A stretch of 64,000 bases of DNA from Halococcus salsus (GTDB taxonomy: Archaea; Halobacteriota; Halobacteria; Halobacteriales; Halococcaceae), in NCBI RefSeq assembly GCF_009900715.1, contig NZ_JAAAJC010000001.1, forward strand, positions 124,001-188,000. The letters are read 5' to 3'. Under the pieces are notes generated by a model, which saw nothing but the letters and a program-made list of their open reading frames with translations, was not told the origin of the DNA and searched no databases. The position numbers and the translations under genes were made by a program. Position 1 is the stretch's first letter. Each line of letters opens with the position of its first letter. Positions 34,479-43,642 of this stretch are shown in pieces.

Positions 34479-35483
34479 TTACTGCAGCCGGGTGTACGCC
34501 TCGCGCACCAGCGCCATCGCGGGGCCCGCGCGCTCGGCTTCGTGGTAGGTCCGGAGTTCGGGGTCGAACTTCGCTTTGTACCGATTGAGTCGGCGTTCGT
34601 CGGCCCCCACGAGGTCGTAGGAATCGATCCCCCGATCCATCGCGTCGCGCATGATGTGCCAGTCGACGAGGTCGTTCACCGGGACCCCCGCGTCGTGTTT
34701 CGCGCCGCCCTGCCACCGGTAGATCGTGTCGTCGTCTTCGAGGGTGATCATCCCGCCCGCGAACCGACCGTCGACCCGGCAGACGTAGGGCCGGAGGCGA
34801 CCCTCGTCGAGTCCATCCTGGAGGGCGAGCACGAGCCCCGGCGTGACGCCGTAGGACTTGCCCTGGGACTCGTAGCGCCGGTAGACCTGGGTGACGATTC
34901 GCCGGACCGCGCGCTCGCCGCCCTCTTCGACCACGCAGTTCTCGGGCGGGCCGTCGCGGACGTTGCTCCGCGCGTCGGAGCTGAAGCGCTTCAACAGCGC
35001 GTCTTCACCGACGGAGAGGTCCACCGTGTAGGTGTGCCCGAGCGAGACCCGCATGTCGTTCCATTCGAGCGGCCGGAGGTCGGTGTAGCGATAGTCGCTC
35101 CGGACGTGGGTGTAGCGCGGCTCGATCACCTCGTCGATCCACTCGAAACAGCCGTCGACGAAGCGCTCGTGGCGGCGCTCGCGCTTGCGTTGCTTGAGCT
35201 TCCCCATGTTGAGGAGGGCGGGACCGAGATAGGGAACGAGGAGGCCCGGTGGGGGCGAGAAGGCGGTCGAAACCCCGAACCGTGTCACCTCGAAGACGGG
35301 GAAGATCCCTACGACCTCCTGGCCCTTGTAGCCGATCAGGTGGTGACAGTCGGCGTTCGCGTACTCCGCGAGCGCCGCGAGGCTCCCCCGGTAGTGGAAG
35401 GGGTTGGTCCCCGGCGACCGGTCCACGTACGAATCCCACTGTTCCAGCTCGTCGTCCGTCGCGTTTCTGATGGTGATGCTCAT
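34479..35483 (-). CDS. FemAB/BioF2-like GNAT acyltransferase
   Basis: The 334-aa protein starts MSITIRNATDDELEQWDSYV and contains the GNAT-type fold in the FemAB arrangement. Recognisable parts are NPFHYRGSLAALAEYANADC, the strand IGYKGQEVVGIFPVF, and the acyl-CoA site near VCRVDGRFAGGMITLEDDDT and YDLVGADERRLNRYKAKF. Such proteins add amino-acid or acyl groups to cell-surface sugars or peptides. A paralogue lies at 44607-45632. Its ATG overlaps the upstream phosphatase gene by 4 bp, so the two are co-expressed. Confidence 0.75.
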   Translation of the reverse strand: MSITIRNATDDELEQWDSYVDRSPGTNPFHYRGSLAALAEYANADCHHLIGYKGQEVVGIFPVFEVTRFGVSTAFSPPPGLLVPYLGPALLNMGKLKQRKRERRHERFVDGCFEWIDEVIEPRYTHVRSDYRYTDLRPLEWNDMRVSLGHTYTVDLSVGEDALLKRFSSDARSNVRDGPPENCVVEEGGERAVRRIVTQVYRRYESQGKSYGVTPGLVLALQDGLDEGRLRPYVCRVDGRFAGGMITLEDDDTIYRWQGGAKHDAGVPVNDLVDWHIMRDAMDRGIDSYDLVGADERRLNRYKAKFDPELRTYHEAERAGPAMALVREAYTRLQ

Positions 35484-37093
35484 TCGAGGTATCCTAAGTC
35501 CGAGAGTCGTGCTTCGACGGCCTGTTCGTCGGTCGATTCGCGCGTCCGCGGTTCGGCTTCCGGGTACGTCCGCTCCCCGACGGGGTCGACCACGGGAAGC
35601 ACTTCGCCGTCCATGTGCTCGCCGCGCGGGTGGTCGAGCGCCGCGAGCACCGTCGGGGCGACGTCGAAGAGGTGGGCCCCGTCGAGCGACGCGTCGGGAT
35701 CGACACCCGCCCCCGAGATGGCGACGAAGCCGTCGCGTTTGTGGTTGTAGGGTTCGGTCGGCGGCCCGAACGCCGACTCGCGGAGCCCCGTCGAGAGGAA
35801 GTTGTCGAACCCGTGAGGGACGAGCACGATGTCGACCGCGTGCTCGACGTGCGGCCCCTCGAAGTACGCCTCGCGCGGCGCGACGTCGTCGAAGGCGGGC
35901 TCCCCATCCGGGGTTTCGACCCCCGACAGCAACTCGATCAGCCGCTCCCGAACCGCGTCGTACTCCTCGGGAGCCACCACGCCCTCGGGGTCGCGTCCGG
36001 CGACGTTGAGTCGGACGCCGCACTCGATGTGTGAGCGGGCGTAAGCGGTCGAACGCGGGAAGTCGACCCCTTCGGTCCCGGCGCGGACCATCGACTTCGG
36101 GACGTGCCGCACGACGAACTCCGCGATGCCGAGCCGCGAGAGCACGCTATCGACTCGCTGGCTGGTGACCCCCGCACGGGTCGCCAGCCCCATCGCGCGT
36201 TCGAGGAGCGCGTTCCCGTCGGCGCTCTCGCCGCGGTCGTCGAGGAACTCCTCGTTCCGGATGACGTCCCACGACGGCATCCCGCCGCCGCGCGTCGTCT
36301 CGACGAATCCCTCCTCACGGAGGAGGGTGTTCACCCGTACGTCGTAGCCCTCGTACCGGCCGATGCCGTGGTCGCTCGCCAGCACCACGACATCGGGGTC
36401 GCAGGATTCGAGGGTCGCGGCGATCTGGTCGTCGACCGCCTCGTAGACCGCCCGGAGCGCGTCGCGGTCGCCCGGACACTCGTGGAAGACGGTGTCCGTA
36501 TTTTGAAACTGGAGGAAGCCGAACTCGGGGTCGAACCGGTCCGCGAGGTACCGGAACGCCTCGCCGCGCATTCGAACCGTCTCGCGGTACTCCGCGACCT
36601 TCTCGTCGGTGGTGGTCTCCCCGCCGCCGGTGTGGCGCGGGTAGACCCGATAGCCGCCGATCTCGTCTCGAACCTCGTCGAGGAGCCCCTCGGGCTGGCA
36701 CGTCGGCGAGTCGGGGGCGGTGTAGCCGGGGATCAACGCCCCGTCGAACGCCCGCGGGGGATGCGTCACGGGCACGTTGACGACCACGCTGCTCGTCCCC
36801 TCCGTATCGAGGAGCTCCCAGAGCGCGCGCTCGCGGACGTGGGTCGCGTTGACGACGTCCCAGTCGTAGCCCTCGAAGTCGAGAAAGCCGTAGACACCGT
36901 GTTTGCCCGGGTTCACACCGGTGTAGAGCGACGGCCACGCGCTCGGGGTCCACGGCGGGATCTGGGATTCGAGCGGCCCGCTCGCGCCGTCGGCGCGGAT
37001 CCCGTCGATCGCGGGGAGGTCGGCACCGCTCGCCGCGAGCGTCTCGAACACCGGCTCGCACGCCGCGTCCAGCCCGACGAGCAGCGTCTTCAT
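35480..37093 (-). CDS. Type I phosphodiesterase / alkaline-phosphatase-superfamily protein
   Basis: The 537-aa protein has metal site 1 at LLVGLDAACEP (Asp9), the likely nucleophile Thr49 in PPWTPSAWPSLYTG, and the second metal site VVVLASDHGIG. It should cleave or transfer a phosphodiester or phosphate ester. No signal peptide is visible, so it seems to act in the cytoplasm, perhaps on nucleotide sugars or lipid-linked sugars. It is similar in layout to the protein at 59946-61529. It is the first gene of a two-gene minus-strand operon. Confidence 0.8.
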   Translation of the reverse strand: MKTLLVGLDAACEPVFETLAASGADLPAIDGIRADGASGPLESQIPPWTPSAWPSLYTGVNPGKHGVYGFLDFEGYDWDVVNATHVRERALWELLDTEGTSSVVVNVPVTHPPRAFDGALIPGYTAPDSPTCQPEGLLDEVRDEIGGYRVYPRHTGGGETTTDEKVAEYRETVRMRGEAFRYLADRFDPEFGFLQFQNTDTVFHECPGDRDALRAVYEAVDDQIAATLESCDPDVVVLASDHGIGRYEGYDVRVNTLLREEGFVETTRGGGMPSWDVIRNEEFLDDRGESADGNALLERAMGLATRAGVTSQRVDSVLSRLGIAEFVVRHVPKSMVRAGTEGVDFPRSTAYARSHIECGVRLNVAGRDPEGVVAPEEYDAVRERLIELLSGVETPDGEPAFDDVAPREAYFEGPHVEHAVDIVLVPHGFDNFLSTGLRESAFGPPTEPYNHKRDGFVAISGAGVDPDASLDGAHLFDVAPTVLAALDHPRGEHMDGEVLPVVDPVGERTYPEAEPRTRESTDEQAVEARLSDLGYLE

Positions 37094-37290
37094 CCGTCGG
37101 TCCGTCCGCCGGCGGGGTCGGTCGGGGTGTGGTCCGTGGCCATGCGTCGGTTGTGCGCCCTAATCCGGTCGCCGGCCGTGAATCTACCGATCCGACGGGA
37201 ACGACCCGTCGAAGCGAACCGCCGCTCCCCGGCGGGTCCGCGCCCTCTCGGTGCCCCAAACCGGTCGGTGCCGGCTATCGGATGGGAAAA

Positions 37291-37300
37291 CACATATGTG
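37291..37300. promoter_or_regulatory. Palindrome in the divergent intergenic region
   Basis: CACATATGTG, a perfect 10-bp palindrome, lies in the 390-bp gap between the divergent phosphatase gene and the diacetamido-sugar operon. It could be an operator or a part of a promoter. Nothing else in 37094-37483 looks like a gene. Confidence 0.3.
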
Positions 37301-37483
37301 AGAACGGACTCTACCCGGATGAGACCACACGCAGTGATAGTCATCCGATCGTCCTGACCGAATCCGCCCACCGATGACCGACCACTCACCCCCTCCAACG
37401 ACGGTACTCGTCCCGGTGGAGCCACGTGTCCCCGCACGGATCGCCGACCCGGTTCGCACGGCCTCCGACCGAGGTGTACGGCC

Positions 37484-38074
37484 GTGACAGGCGAGACACG
37501 CGCGCACACCGGGAGGAACGCGACCATCGACGACGGCGCGACCGTCGGCTACTCACACGACCCCGACGCCCCGCCGGCCCGACTCGGCGACGACGCGACC
37601 GTTCGCGCCGGCACCATCGTCTACGCCGACGTCGAAGTCGGCGACGGCTTCTCTACGGGTCACAACGCCCTCGTCCGCGAGGCCACCCGTATCGGCGACG
37701 ACGTCCTCGTTGGCACCGACGCCGTGGTCGACGGCACCACCACGATCGGCTCGCACGTCAGCCTCCAGACCGGCGTCTACCTCCCGACGAACACCACGAT
37801 AGGGTCTCAGGTGTTCGTCGGCCCGCGAGCCGTCCTCACGAACGACCCCCATCCCGTGCGCCGCGAGGCCGACCTCGCCGGCCCGACGCTCGAAGACGGC
37901 GTCTCGGTCGGTGCGAACGCCACCATCCTCCCCGGCGTCTCGATCGGTGAGGGGTCGTTCGTCGCTGCCGGCGCGGTCGTCACCCGCGACGTCCCGCCCG
38001 AGACCCTCGCACTCGGCGTCCCCGCACGCCACGAACCGCTCCCCGACTCCCTTTCCGGTGAGAACTCCATATGA
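37484..38074 (+). CDS. Sugar N-acetyltransferase, left-handed beta-helix (WbpD-like)
   Basis: The 196-aa protein has hexapeptide repeats throughout (ATIDDGATVGYS, GTIVYADVEVGDGFSTGHNA, LVGTDAVVDGTTTIGSHVSL, ATILPGVSIGEGSFVAAGAV), giving an LbH acetyl-CoA acyltransferase. Its length matches WbpD, which acetylates the 3-amino group of UDP-2-acetamido-3-amino-glucuronate. It starts with GTG and overlaps the aminotransferase by 4 bp. The assignment rests on the neighbouring pathway genes; other sugar acetyltransferases share the fold. Confidence 0.8.
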   Translation: MTGETRAHTGRNATIDDGATVGYSHDPDAPPARLGDDATVRAGTIVYADVEVGDGFSTGHNALVREATRIGDDVLVGTDAVVDGTTTIGSHVSLQTGVYLPTNTTIGSQVFVGPRAVLTNDPHPVRREADLAGPTLEDGVSVGANATILPGVSIGEGSFVAAGAVVTRDVPPETLALGVPARHEPLPDSLSGENSI

Positions 38075-39156
38075 TTCCGATAGCCAACCCACAGCTCGGC
38101 GACCGCGAGAAAGCACGTATCGGCGAGGTGATCGATTCCGGTCAGCTCGCCGACGGTCCAGAGGTCCGCGCGTTCGAAGACGAGTTTGCGGACTTCTGCG
38201 GCGCGACACACGGTATCGCAACCACCAACGGCACGACCGCCCTCCACACCGCGGTCGAGGCGCTCGGCCTCGGCCCCGGCGACCGCGTGGTCACGACCCC
38301 GTTCTCGATGATCGCGAGCGCCAACTCGATACGGCTCGCGGGTGCCGAACCCGTCTTCGCCGACATCGACCCCGAGACGTTCAACCTCGACCCCGACGCC
38401 GTCGAGCGGATCGTCCGCGAACAGGACGTGGACGCGATCCTCCCGGTCCACCTGTTCGGCCTCCCCGCCGACATGCCTCGTCTGCGGGCGATCGCCGACG
38501 AGCACGACCTCCTCGTGATCGAGGACGCCGCACAGGCCCACGGGGCCGCGATCGACGACGAGCGCGTCGGCACCTTCGGCGACGTCGCGTGTTTCTCCTT
38601 CTACCCGACGAAGAACATGACCACCGGCGAGGGCGGCATGGTGCTCACCGACGACCCCGACGTGGCCGCACGCGCACGGAGTTTCATCAACCACGGTCGG
38701 ACCGCCGATGGCGCGGCCTACGAACACACGAGGCTCGGCCAGAACTACCGGATGACGAGTCTGCTGGCCGCCATCGGTCGGGTCCAGGTCGGCGACCTCC
38801 CCGAGCACAACGAGGCGCGGCGCGCGAACGCCGCCCGGCTCACCGCGGAGCTCCCCGAGTGGGTCGACACCCCGGTCGAACCCGCGGGACGGCGGCACGT
38901 CTATCACCAGTACACGATCCGTACCGACGACCGCGACGCGCTCGCCGACCACCTCGAAGCCAGGGGGGTCGGTACCGGGGTCTACTACCCCGTTCCGATA
39001 CACGAACAGCCCGTCTACGACGACGTCGACCCCGACGTGCCGGTCGCCGAACGAGCGGCGCGGGAGGTGCTCTCGCTGCCGGTCCACCCCGCCCTCTCGT
39101 CGGCCGACGTCGACGAGATCGTCGCCGCGGTCGCCGCGGCGGGGGTCGAGGCGTGA
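38071..39156 (+). CDS. DegT/DnrJ/EryC1 aminotransferase (WbpE-like)
   Basis: The 361-aa PLP enzyme shows TNGTTALHTAVEALGLGPGD, VIEDAAQAHGA with the Asp/Gln near PLP, and the catalytic lysine in FSFYPTKNMTTGEGGM. It would transfer an amino group from glutamate to the C3 ketone of a UDP-sugar acid. It is the second gene of the operon, between the acetyltransferase and the C3-oxidising enzyme, as expected for WbpE. Confidence 0.85.
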   Translation: MIPIANPQLGDREKARIGEVIDSGQLADGPEVRAFEDEFADFCGATHGIATTNGTTALHTAVEALGLGPGDRVVTTPFSMIASANSIRLAGAEPVFADIDPETFNLDPDAVERIVREQDVDAILPVHLFGLPADMPRLRAIADEHDLLVIEDAAQAHGAAIDDERVGTFGDVACFSFYPTKNMTTGEGGMVLTDDPDVAARARSFINHGRTADGAAYEHTRLGQNYRMTSLLAAIGRVQVGDLPEHNEARRANAARLTAELPEWVDTPVEPAGRRHVYHQYTIRTDDRDALADHLEARGVGTGVYYPVPIHEQPVYDDVDPDVPVAERAAREVLSLPVHPALSSADVDEIVAAVAAAGVEA

Positions 39157-40157
39157 GCGCCACGGCGACCACACGGGCCGGCGTCATCGGCGTCGGGAGC
39201 ATGGGGCAGAACCACGCGCGGGTCTACGCCGAACTCCCCGACGTCGAACTCGTCGGCGTCGCGGACACCGACGAGCAGCGGGCGAACGAGGTCGCCACGC
39301 GACACGATACGGTCGCGAGGGCGCGCGCCGACCTCCTCACGGCGGTCGACGTGGTCTCGATCGCGGTGCCGACCGCCTACCACTACGACCTGGCGCGCGA
39401 GTGCATCGAGGCGGACGTCGCCGTTCTCGTCGAGAAGCCGTTCGTGGCCGACCCCGAGGACGGCCGCGAGCTCTGCGACCTCGCCGACGAACGTGACGTG
39501 ACGCTTCAGGTGGGCCACATCGAGCGGTTCAACCCCGCCGTCGAGGCGGTCGCAAGCGTGCTCGCCGACGAGGAGATCCTCGCGTTCGACGCCCGTCGAC
39601 TCGGCGCGCCACGCGAGCGCGACATCAAGGACGGCGCGGTGATGGACCTCATGATCCACGACATCGACGTGGTCTGCTCGCTCGTCGACGACGAGATCGA
39701 CCGCGTCAACGCGGTCAGCACCGAGGGCGGGCGGTACGTCGACGCCCAGCTCGGCTTCGCCGAGGGGGCCGTCGGGAGCCTGACGGCGAGCCGGGTGACC
39801 CAACGCAAGATCCGCGAACTCACGATCACCGCCCGGGACTGCTGGATAGTCGTGGACTACATCCACCGATCGATCGACGTCCACCGACAGTCCCCGCCGG
39901 AACCCGACGACGCGCCGTACACGGAGTTCCGGTCGGGGGTGTGGCGGCGCGGGATCGACAGCAACGAGGGGATCATCGAACAGCCGGTGGTCGGCGACGG
40001 CGAACCGCTCAAAAAGGAGATCGCCTCGTTCGTCGAGTGCGCCCGGACCGGGCGCGAGCCGGTGGTCTCCGCTGCGGACGGGCTCCGCGCCCTCCGGATC
40101 GCAAAACGGATCGACCGCCTCGCCGAGCCGAACCCGGTAGAGGCCGACCCCCGATGA
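39153..40157 (+). CDS. Gfo/Idh/MocA oxidoreductase (WbpB-like UDP-sugar 3-dehydrogenase)
   Basis: The 334-aa protein has the NAD-binding start GVIGVGSMGQNHARVYAEL, the family's EKPF motif at VLVEKPFV, and VGHIERFNPAV. WbpB-type enzymes oxidise C3 of UDP-GlcNAc uronic acid, giving the ketone for the aminotransferase. The GTG start at 39153 overlaps the previous stop (GTGA), and its own stop overlaps the next ATG. Confidence 0.83.
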   Translation: MSATATTRAGVIGVGSMGQNHARVYAELPDVELVGVADTDEQRANEVATRHDTVARARADLLTAVDVVSIAVPTAYHYDLARECIEADVAVLVEKPFVADPEDGRELCDLADERDVTLQVGHIERFNPAVEAVASVLADEEILAFDARRLGAPRERDIKDGAVMDLMIHDIDVVCSLVDDEIDRVNAVSTEGGRYVDAQLGFAEGAVGSLTASRVTQRKIRELTITARDCWIVVDYIHRSIDVHRQSPPEPDDAPYTEFRSGVWRRGIDSNEGIIEQPVVGDGEPLKKEIASFVECARTGREPVVSAADGLRALRIAKRIDRLAEPNPVEADPR

Positions 40158-41518
40158 GCTCGTCCGGCTCGCCCGCCGCCTACGGCGACGATGCGTCCGT
40201 CGAGCGCCGCCGGACGGCGTTCGAGAACGGCGACCTCCCGGTCGCGGTCTACGGGCTGGGGAAGATGGGGCTGCCGCTCGCGGCGGTCTACGCCGAGACC
40301 TCCGGGGCCGTCGTCGGGGCGGACGTCGACGAGGCCGTGGTCGAGTCGGTGAACCGCGGCGAGTGTCACGTCACGGGCGAACCCGGTCTTCCCGACCTCG
40401 TCGCGGATCTCGTCGCCGACGGCGCGCTCCGGGCGACCAGCAATCAGGAGGCCGCGGCGATGGCGGACGTCCACGTCCTCATCGTGCCGACGAAGCTCGA
40501 CGCCGGGAACGCGCCCGACCTCTCGATCCTCGAATCGGTCGTCGAGGACGTCGCGACCGGTCTCGCGGCGGGCGACCTCGTGGTCGTCGAGTGTACGGTG
40601 CCGCCGAAGACCTGCCGCGAGGTGGTTGGCCCCCTGCTCGAACGCGAGACGGGCCTCTCGATGGGCGAGTTCGGTCTCGCGTTCTGTCCCGAACGGACGT
40701 CGAGCGGGCGCGCCCTCGAGGACATCCGTGGGGCTTACCCGAAGGTCGTCGGCGGGGTCGACGAGGCGAGCACGCGTGCCGCGACCGCGATATACGAGGC
40801 GATCAACGCCAAGGGCGTGCTCGCGGTCTCCGACGCGGCGACGGCCGAAGCAGTCAAATTATTCGAGGGTGTCTATCGCGACGTGAACATCGCGCTGGCG
40901 AACGAACTCGCGCGGTTCACCGACGACCTCGGGATCGACGTGGCCGAGGCCATCGCGACCGCGAACACACAGCCCTTCTGTGAGATCCACGACCCCGGCC
41001 CGGGCGTCGGGGGCCACTGCATCCCCTACTACCCGTACTTCCTCGCCCACGGCCGGACCGAGGACGCGCCGCTCCTGCGGACCGCCCGCGCCGTCAACGA
41101 CTCGATGCCGGGGTTCGTGGTCGGGAAACTCGACGAGGAGTTCGAGGCCGAGGGCCGGAGCCTCGACGGCGCACGCGTCGCCGTGCTCGGGCTGACCTAC
41201 CGACCCGGGGTGAACGAACTCGCGAAGACGCCGGCCGAACCGATCATCGACGGCCTCGGCGAGGCCGGTGCCGAGGTGTTCTGCGTCGACCCGCTGCTCG
41301 ACGACTTCTCGCGTTTCGACGCCACCCCGATCGGGATCGACGACCTCCCCACCCAGGACCTCGATGCGGCGGTGATGGTGACCCCGCACGAGGCGTTCGA
41401 CGCGGTCGACTGGCAGGGCTTCGAGTCGGGGATCGTCGTCATCGACGGTCGCGGAACGCTTGATTTATCCCGGACACCCCACAGGGTGTATACGATAGGG
41501 AGCGGACTCGATGTATAA
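40154..41518 (+). CDS. Nucleotide-sugar 6-dehydrogenase (WbpA/WecC type), copy 1
   Basis: The 454-aa enzyme has the NAD-binding site VAVYGLGKMGLPLAAVYAET, VVECTVPPKTCREVVGP, FGLAFCPER, the active-site region GVYRDVNIALANELARFTDD and the catalytic cysteine in PGPGVGGHCIPYYPYFL. It oxidises the C6 hydroxyl of a UDP-HexNAc to the acid in two steps. In this operon the expected product is UDP-GlcNAcA. A second copy lies at 52740-54014. The stop overlaps the next gene by 8 bp. Confidence 0.88.
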   Translation: MSSSGSPAAYGDDASVERRRTAFENGDLPVAVYGLGKMGLPLAAVYAETSGAVVGADVDEAVVESVNRGECHVTGEPGLPDLVADLVADGALRATSNQEAAAMADVHVLIVPTKLDAGNAPDLSILESVVEDVATGLAAGDLVVVECTVPPKTCREVVGPLLERETGLSMGEFGLAFCPERTSSGRALEDIRGAYPKVVGGVDEASTRAATAIYEAINAKGVLAVSDAATAEAVKLFEGVYRDVNIALANELARFTDDLGIDVAEAIATANTQPFCEIHDPGPGVGGHCIPYYPYFLAHGRTEDAPLLRTARAVNDSMPGFVVGKLDEEFEAEGRSLDGARVAVLGLTYRPGVNELAKTPAEPIIDGLGEAGAEVFCVDPLLDDFSRFDATPIGIDDLPTQDLDAAVMVTPHEAFDAVDWQGFESGIVVIDGRGTLDLSRTPHRVYTIGSGLDV

Positions 41519-42560
41519 CGGGAAAACAGTCGGCGTCGTGGTACCCGCCCACAACGAGGAGGCGTTCGTGGGTCGCGTCATCGAGACGATGCCCGCGTTC
41601 GTCGACCGGGTCTACGCCGTCGACGACCGTTCGAGCGACGGAACCTGGGCGGAGATCCAACGCCACGCCGAGCGCGCCAACCGCGAACGCGCCGGCGGGA
41701 TGCCGCTCACCGACGGCGGCGCGTACGCCGACACCGTCGTCGAGGCGATCCGCCACGACACCAACCGGGGCCGCGGCGGCGCGGTCAAGACGGGCTATCG
41801 CCACGCCCTCGAGGACGGCCTCGACATCATCGCGGTGATGGACGCCGACGGCCAGATGAACCCCGACATGCTGAGCCGGATCATCGAACCCGTCGCCGAC
41901 GGCCGGGCCGACTACGCGAAGGGAACCCGGCTCCTCCACCGCGACCGCTCGGAGATGTCGAACTGGCGCTTCTTCGGCAACTCGCTGCTGACGTACCTCA
42001 CCAAGATATCCAGCGGCTACTGGCGGATGAGTGACCCCCAGAACGGCTTCACCGCCGTCTCCTACGAGGCGCTCTCGCGGATCGATCTCGATTCGCTCTA
42101 CGACGATTACGGGTTCCTCAACGACATGCTCACGACCCTCAACGTACACGACTTCCGGGTCGCGGACGTCTCTCACCCCGCGGTCTACGGTGACGAACAG
42201 AGCGGTATCCGCTACTCGACCTTCATCCCGAAGCTCTCGACGCTGCTCGCCCGCAACTTCGTCCGGCGGCTGGTGTTGCAGTACGTCATCTACAGCTTCC
42301 ACCCGCTGGTCCTGCTCTACTTCTTCGGCATCGTGAGCGGGCTCACCGGGCTGCTCGGCGTCCTCGTGACGCTCGCGAGCGCGTTCGGTCCCGGGGAGGT
42401 CTTCCTCCGGGGCGGGCTCTCGATGCTCCTGCTCGTCGTCGGCGGCATCGCCATCTCGGTGGCGATGGCCTACGACCTCCAGGCCAACGCGGGGCTCGAA
42501 GTGATGCACGAGGACCGGTTCGCCGACGACGATCCGCGACGAACCGAGGTCGAACGATGA
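41511..42560 (+). CDS. Family 2 glycosyltransferase with two C-terminal membrane segments
   Basis: The 349-aa protein has the GT2 start VGVVVPAHNEEAFVGRVIET, the loop DTNRGRGGAVKTGYRHALED and the DxD metal motif in VMDADGQMNPD. Two hydrophobic segments near residues 260-325 anchor it. The layout is like dolichyl-phosphate glycosyltransferases (DPM/AglJ type), so it may load a sugar on the lipid carrier. It is flanked by the dehydrogenase and epimerase genes in overlapping frames. Confidence 0.82.
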   Translation: MYNGKTVGVVVPAHNEEAFVGRVIETMPAFVDRVYAVDDRSSDGTWAEIQRHAERANRERAGGMPLTDGGAYADTVVEAIRHDTNRGRGGAVKTGYRHALEDGLDIIAVMDADGQMNPDMLSRIIEPVADGRADYAKGTRLLHRDRSEMSNWRFFGNSLLTYLTKISSGYWRMSDPQNGFTAVSYEALSRIDLDSLYDDYGFLNDMLTTLNVHDFRVADVSHPAVYGDEQSGIRYSTFIPKLSTLLARNFVRRLVLQYVIYSFHPLVLLYFFGIVSGLTGLLGVLVTLASAFGPGEVFLRGGLSMLLLVVGGIAISVAMAYDLQANAGLEVMHEDRFADDDPRRTEVER

Positions 42561-43642
42561 AGGTCGTCTCGGTGGTGGGCGCGCGCCCGCAGTTCGTGAA
42601 GGCCTTCCCGGTCTCGCGCGTGCTCCGCGAACGCCACGAGGAGGTGTTGGTCCACACCGGCCAGCACTACTCCGAGTCGATGTCGGACGTCTTCTTCCAG
42701 GAGCTCGACATCCCCACCCCGGAGTACAACCTCGGGGTCGGCTCGGGCACCCAGGGCGAGCAGACCGGCCGGATCGTGACCCGGTTCGGCGAGCTCGTCG
42801 AGCGCGAGGACCCCGACACGGTCGTGGTCTACGGCGACACCAACTCCACGCTCGCGAGCGCGGTCGTGACCGCCAAGACCGACGCCCGGCTGGCCCACGT
42901 CGAGGCGGGCCTGCGGAGCTACAACCGCGAGATGCCAGAGGAGGTCAACCGCGAGCTCACCGACCACGTCTCCGACCTGCTGTTCGCGCCGACCCGCCGC
43001 GGCGTCGAGAACCTCCGGAAGGAGGGCGTCGGGAACGTCCACCTCACGGGCGACGTGATGTACGACGCCATCCGCTGGGCGCGGTCGCGCGCCGCCGAAC
43101 ACTCCGCGGTGCTCGCGGCGAACGACCTCGCGGACGACGAGTACGTCCTCGCGACCGTCCACCGCGCGGGCAACACCGACGACCCGGACCGATTGGGGGC
43201 GATCATGGGCGCGCTCTGTGAGCTCGACCGAGAGGTCGTCTTCCCGATCCACCCGCGGACGATGGAGTATCTCGACGAGTACGGCCTGCGCGAACGGGTC
43301 GAGTCGTCGATAACCCTGATCGACCCCGTGGGCTATCTCGACTTCGTCCGGCTGCTCGACGGGGCCGAGCGCGTCGCCACCGACTCCGGTGGCGTCCAGA
43401 AGGAGGCGTTCTTCCTCGACACCCACTGTGTGACCCTCCGCGAGGAGACCGAGTGGGTCGAGACCATCGACGCGGGTTGGAACGTCCTCGTCGGGGCCGA
43501 CCGCGAGGCCATCACCCGCGAGCTCACCGCGCCGGTGTCGTTGCCCGAAAAGCCCGAGCTCTACGGCGACGGCGACGCCGCCGAACGGATGGTCGAGCTG
43601 ATCGAGCGCGACGCGGGGTCGACGGACGGCGCGGATGGCTGA
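42557..43642 (+). CDS. UDP-GlcNAc 2-epimerase (WbpI/WecB type), copy 1
   Basis: The 361-aa enzyme reads VVSVVGARPQFVKAFPVSRV, VHTGQHYSESMSDVFFQEL, VEAGLRSYNREMPEEVNREL and TDSGGVQKEAFFLDTHCVTL, all hallmarks of non-hydrolysing UDP-GlcNAc 2-epimerases. As the last step of the Wbp-like pathway it would convert the gluco- to the manno-configured diacetamido uronic acid, as WbpI does; ordinary WecB activity is the alternative. Confidence 0.88.
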   Translation: MKVVSVVGARPQFVKAFPVSRVLRERHEEVLVHTGQHYSESMSDVFFQELDIPTPEYNLGVGSGTQGEQTGRIVTRFGELVEREDPDTVVVYGDTNSTLASAVVTAKTDARLAHVEAGLRSYNREMPEEVNRELTDHVSDLLFAPTRRGVENLRKEGVGNVHLTGDVMYDAIRWARSRAAEHSAVLAANDLADDEYVLATVHRAGNTDDPDRLGAIMGALCELDREVVFPIHPRTMEYLDEYGLRERVESSITLIDPVGYLDFVRLLDGAERVATDSGGVQKEAFFLDTHCVTLREETEWVETIDAGWNVLVGADREAITRELTAPVSLPEKPELYGDGDAAERMVELIERDAGSTDGADG

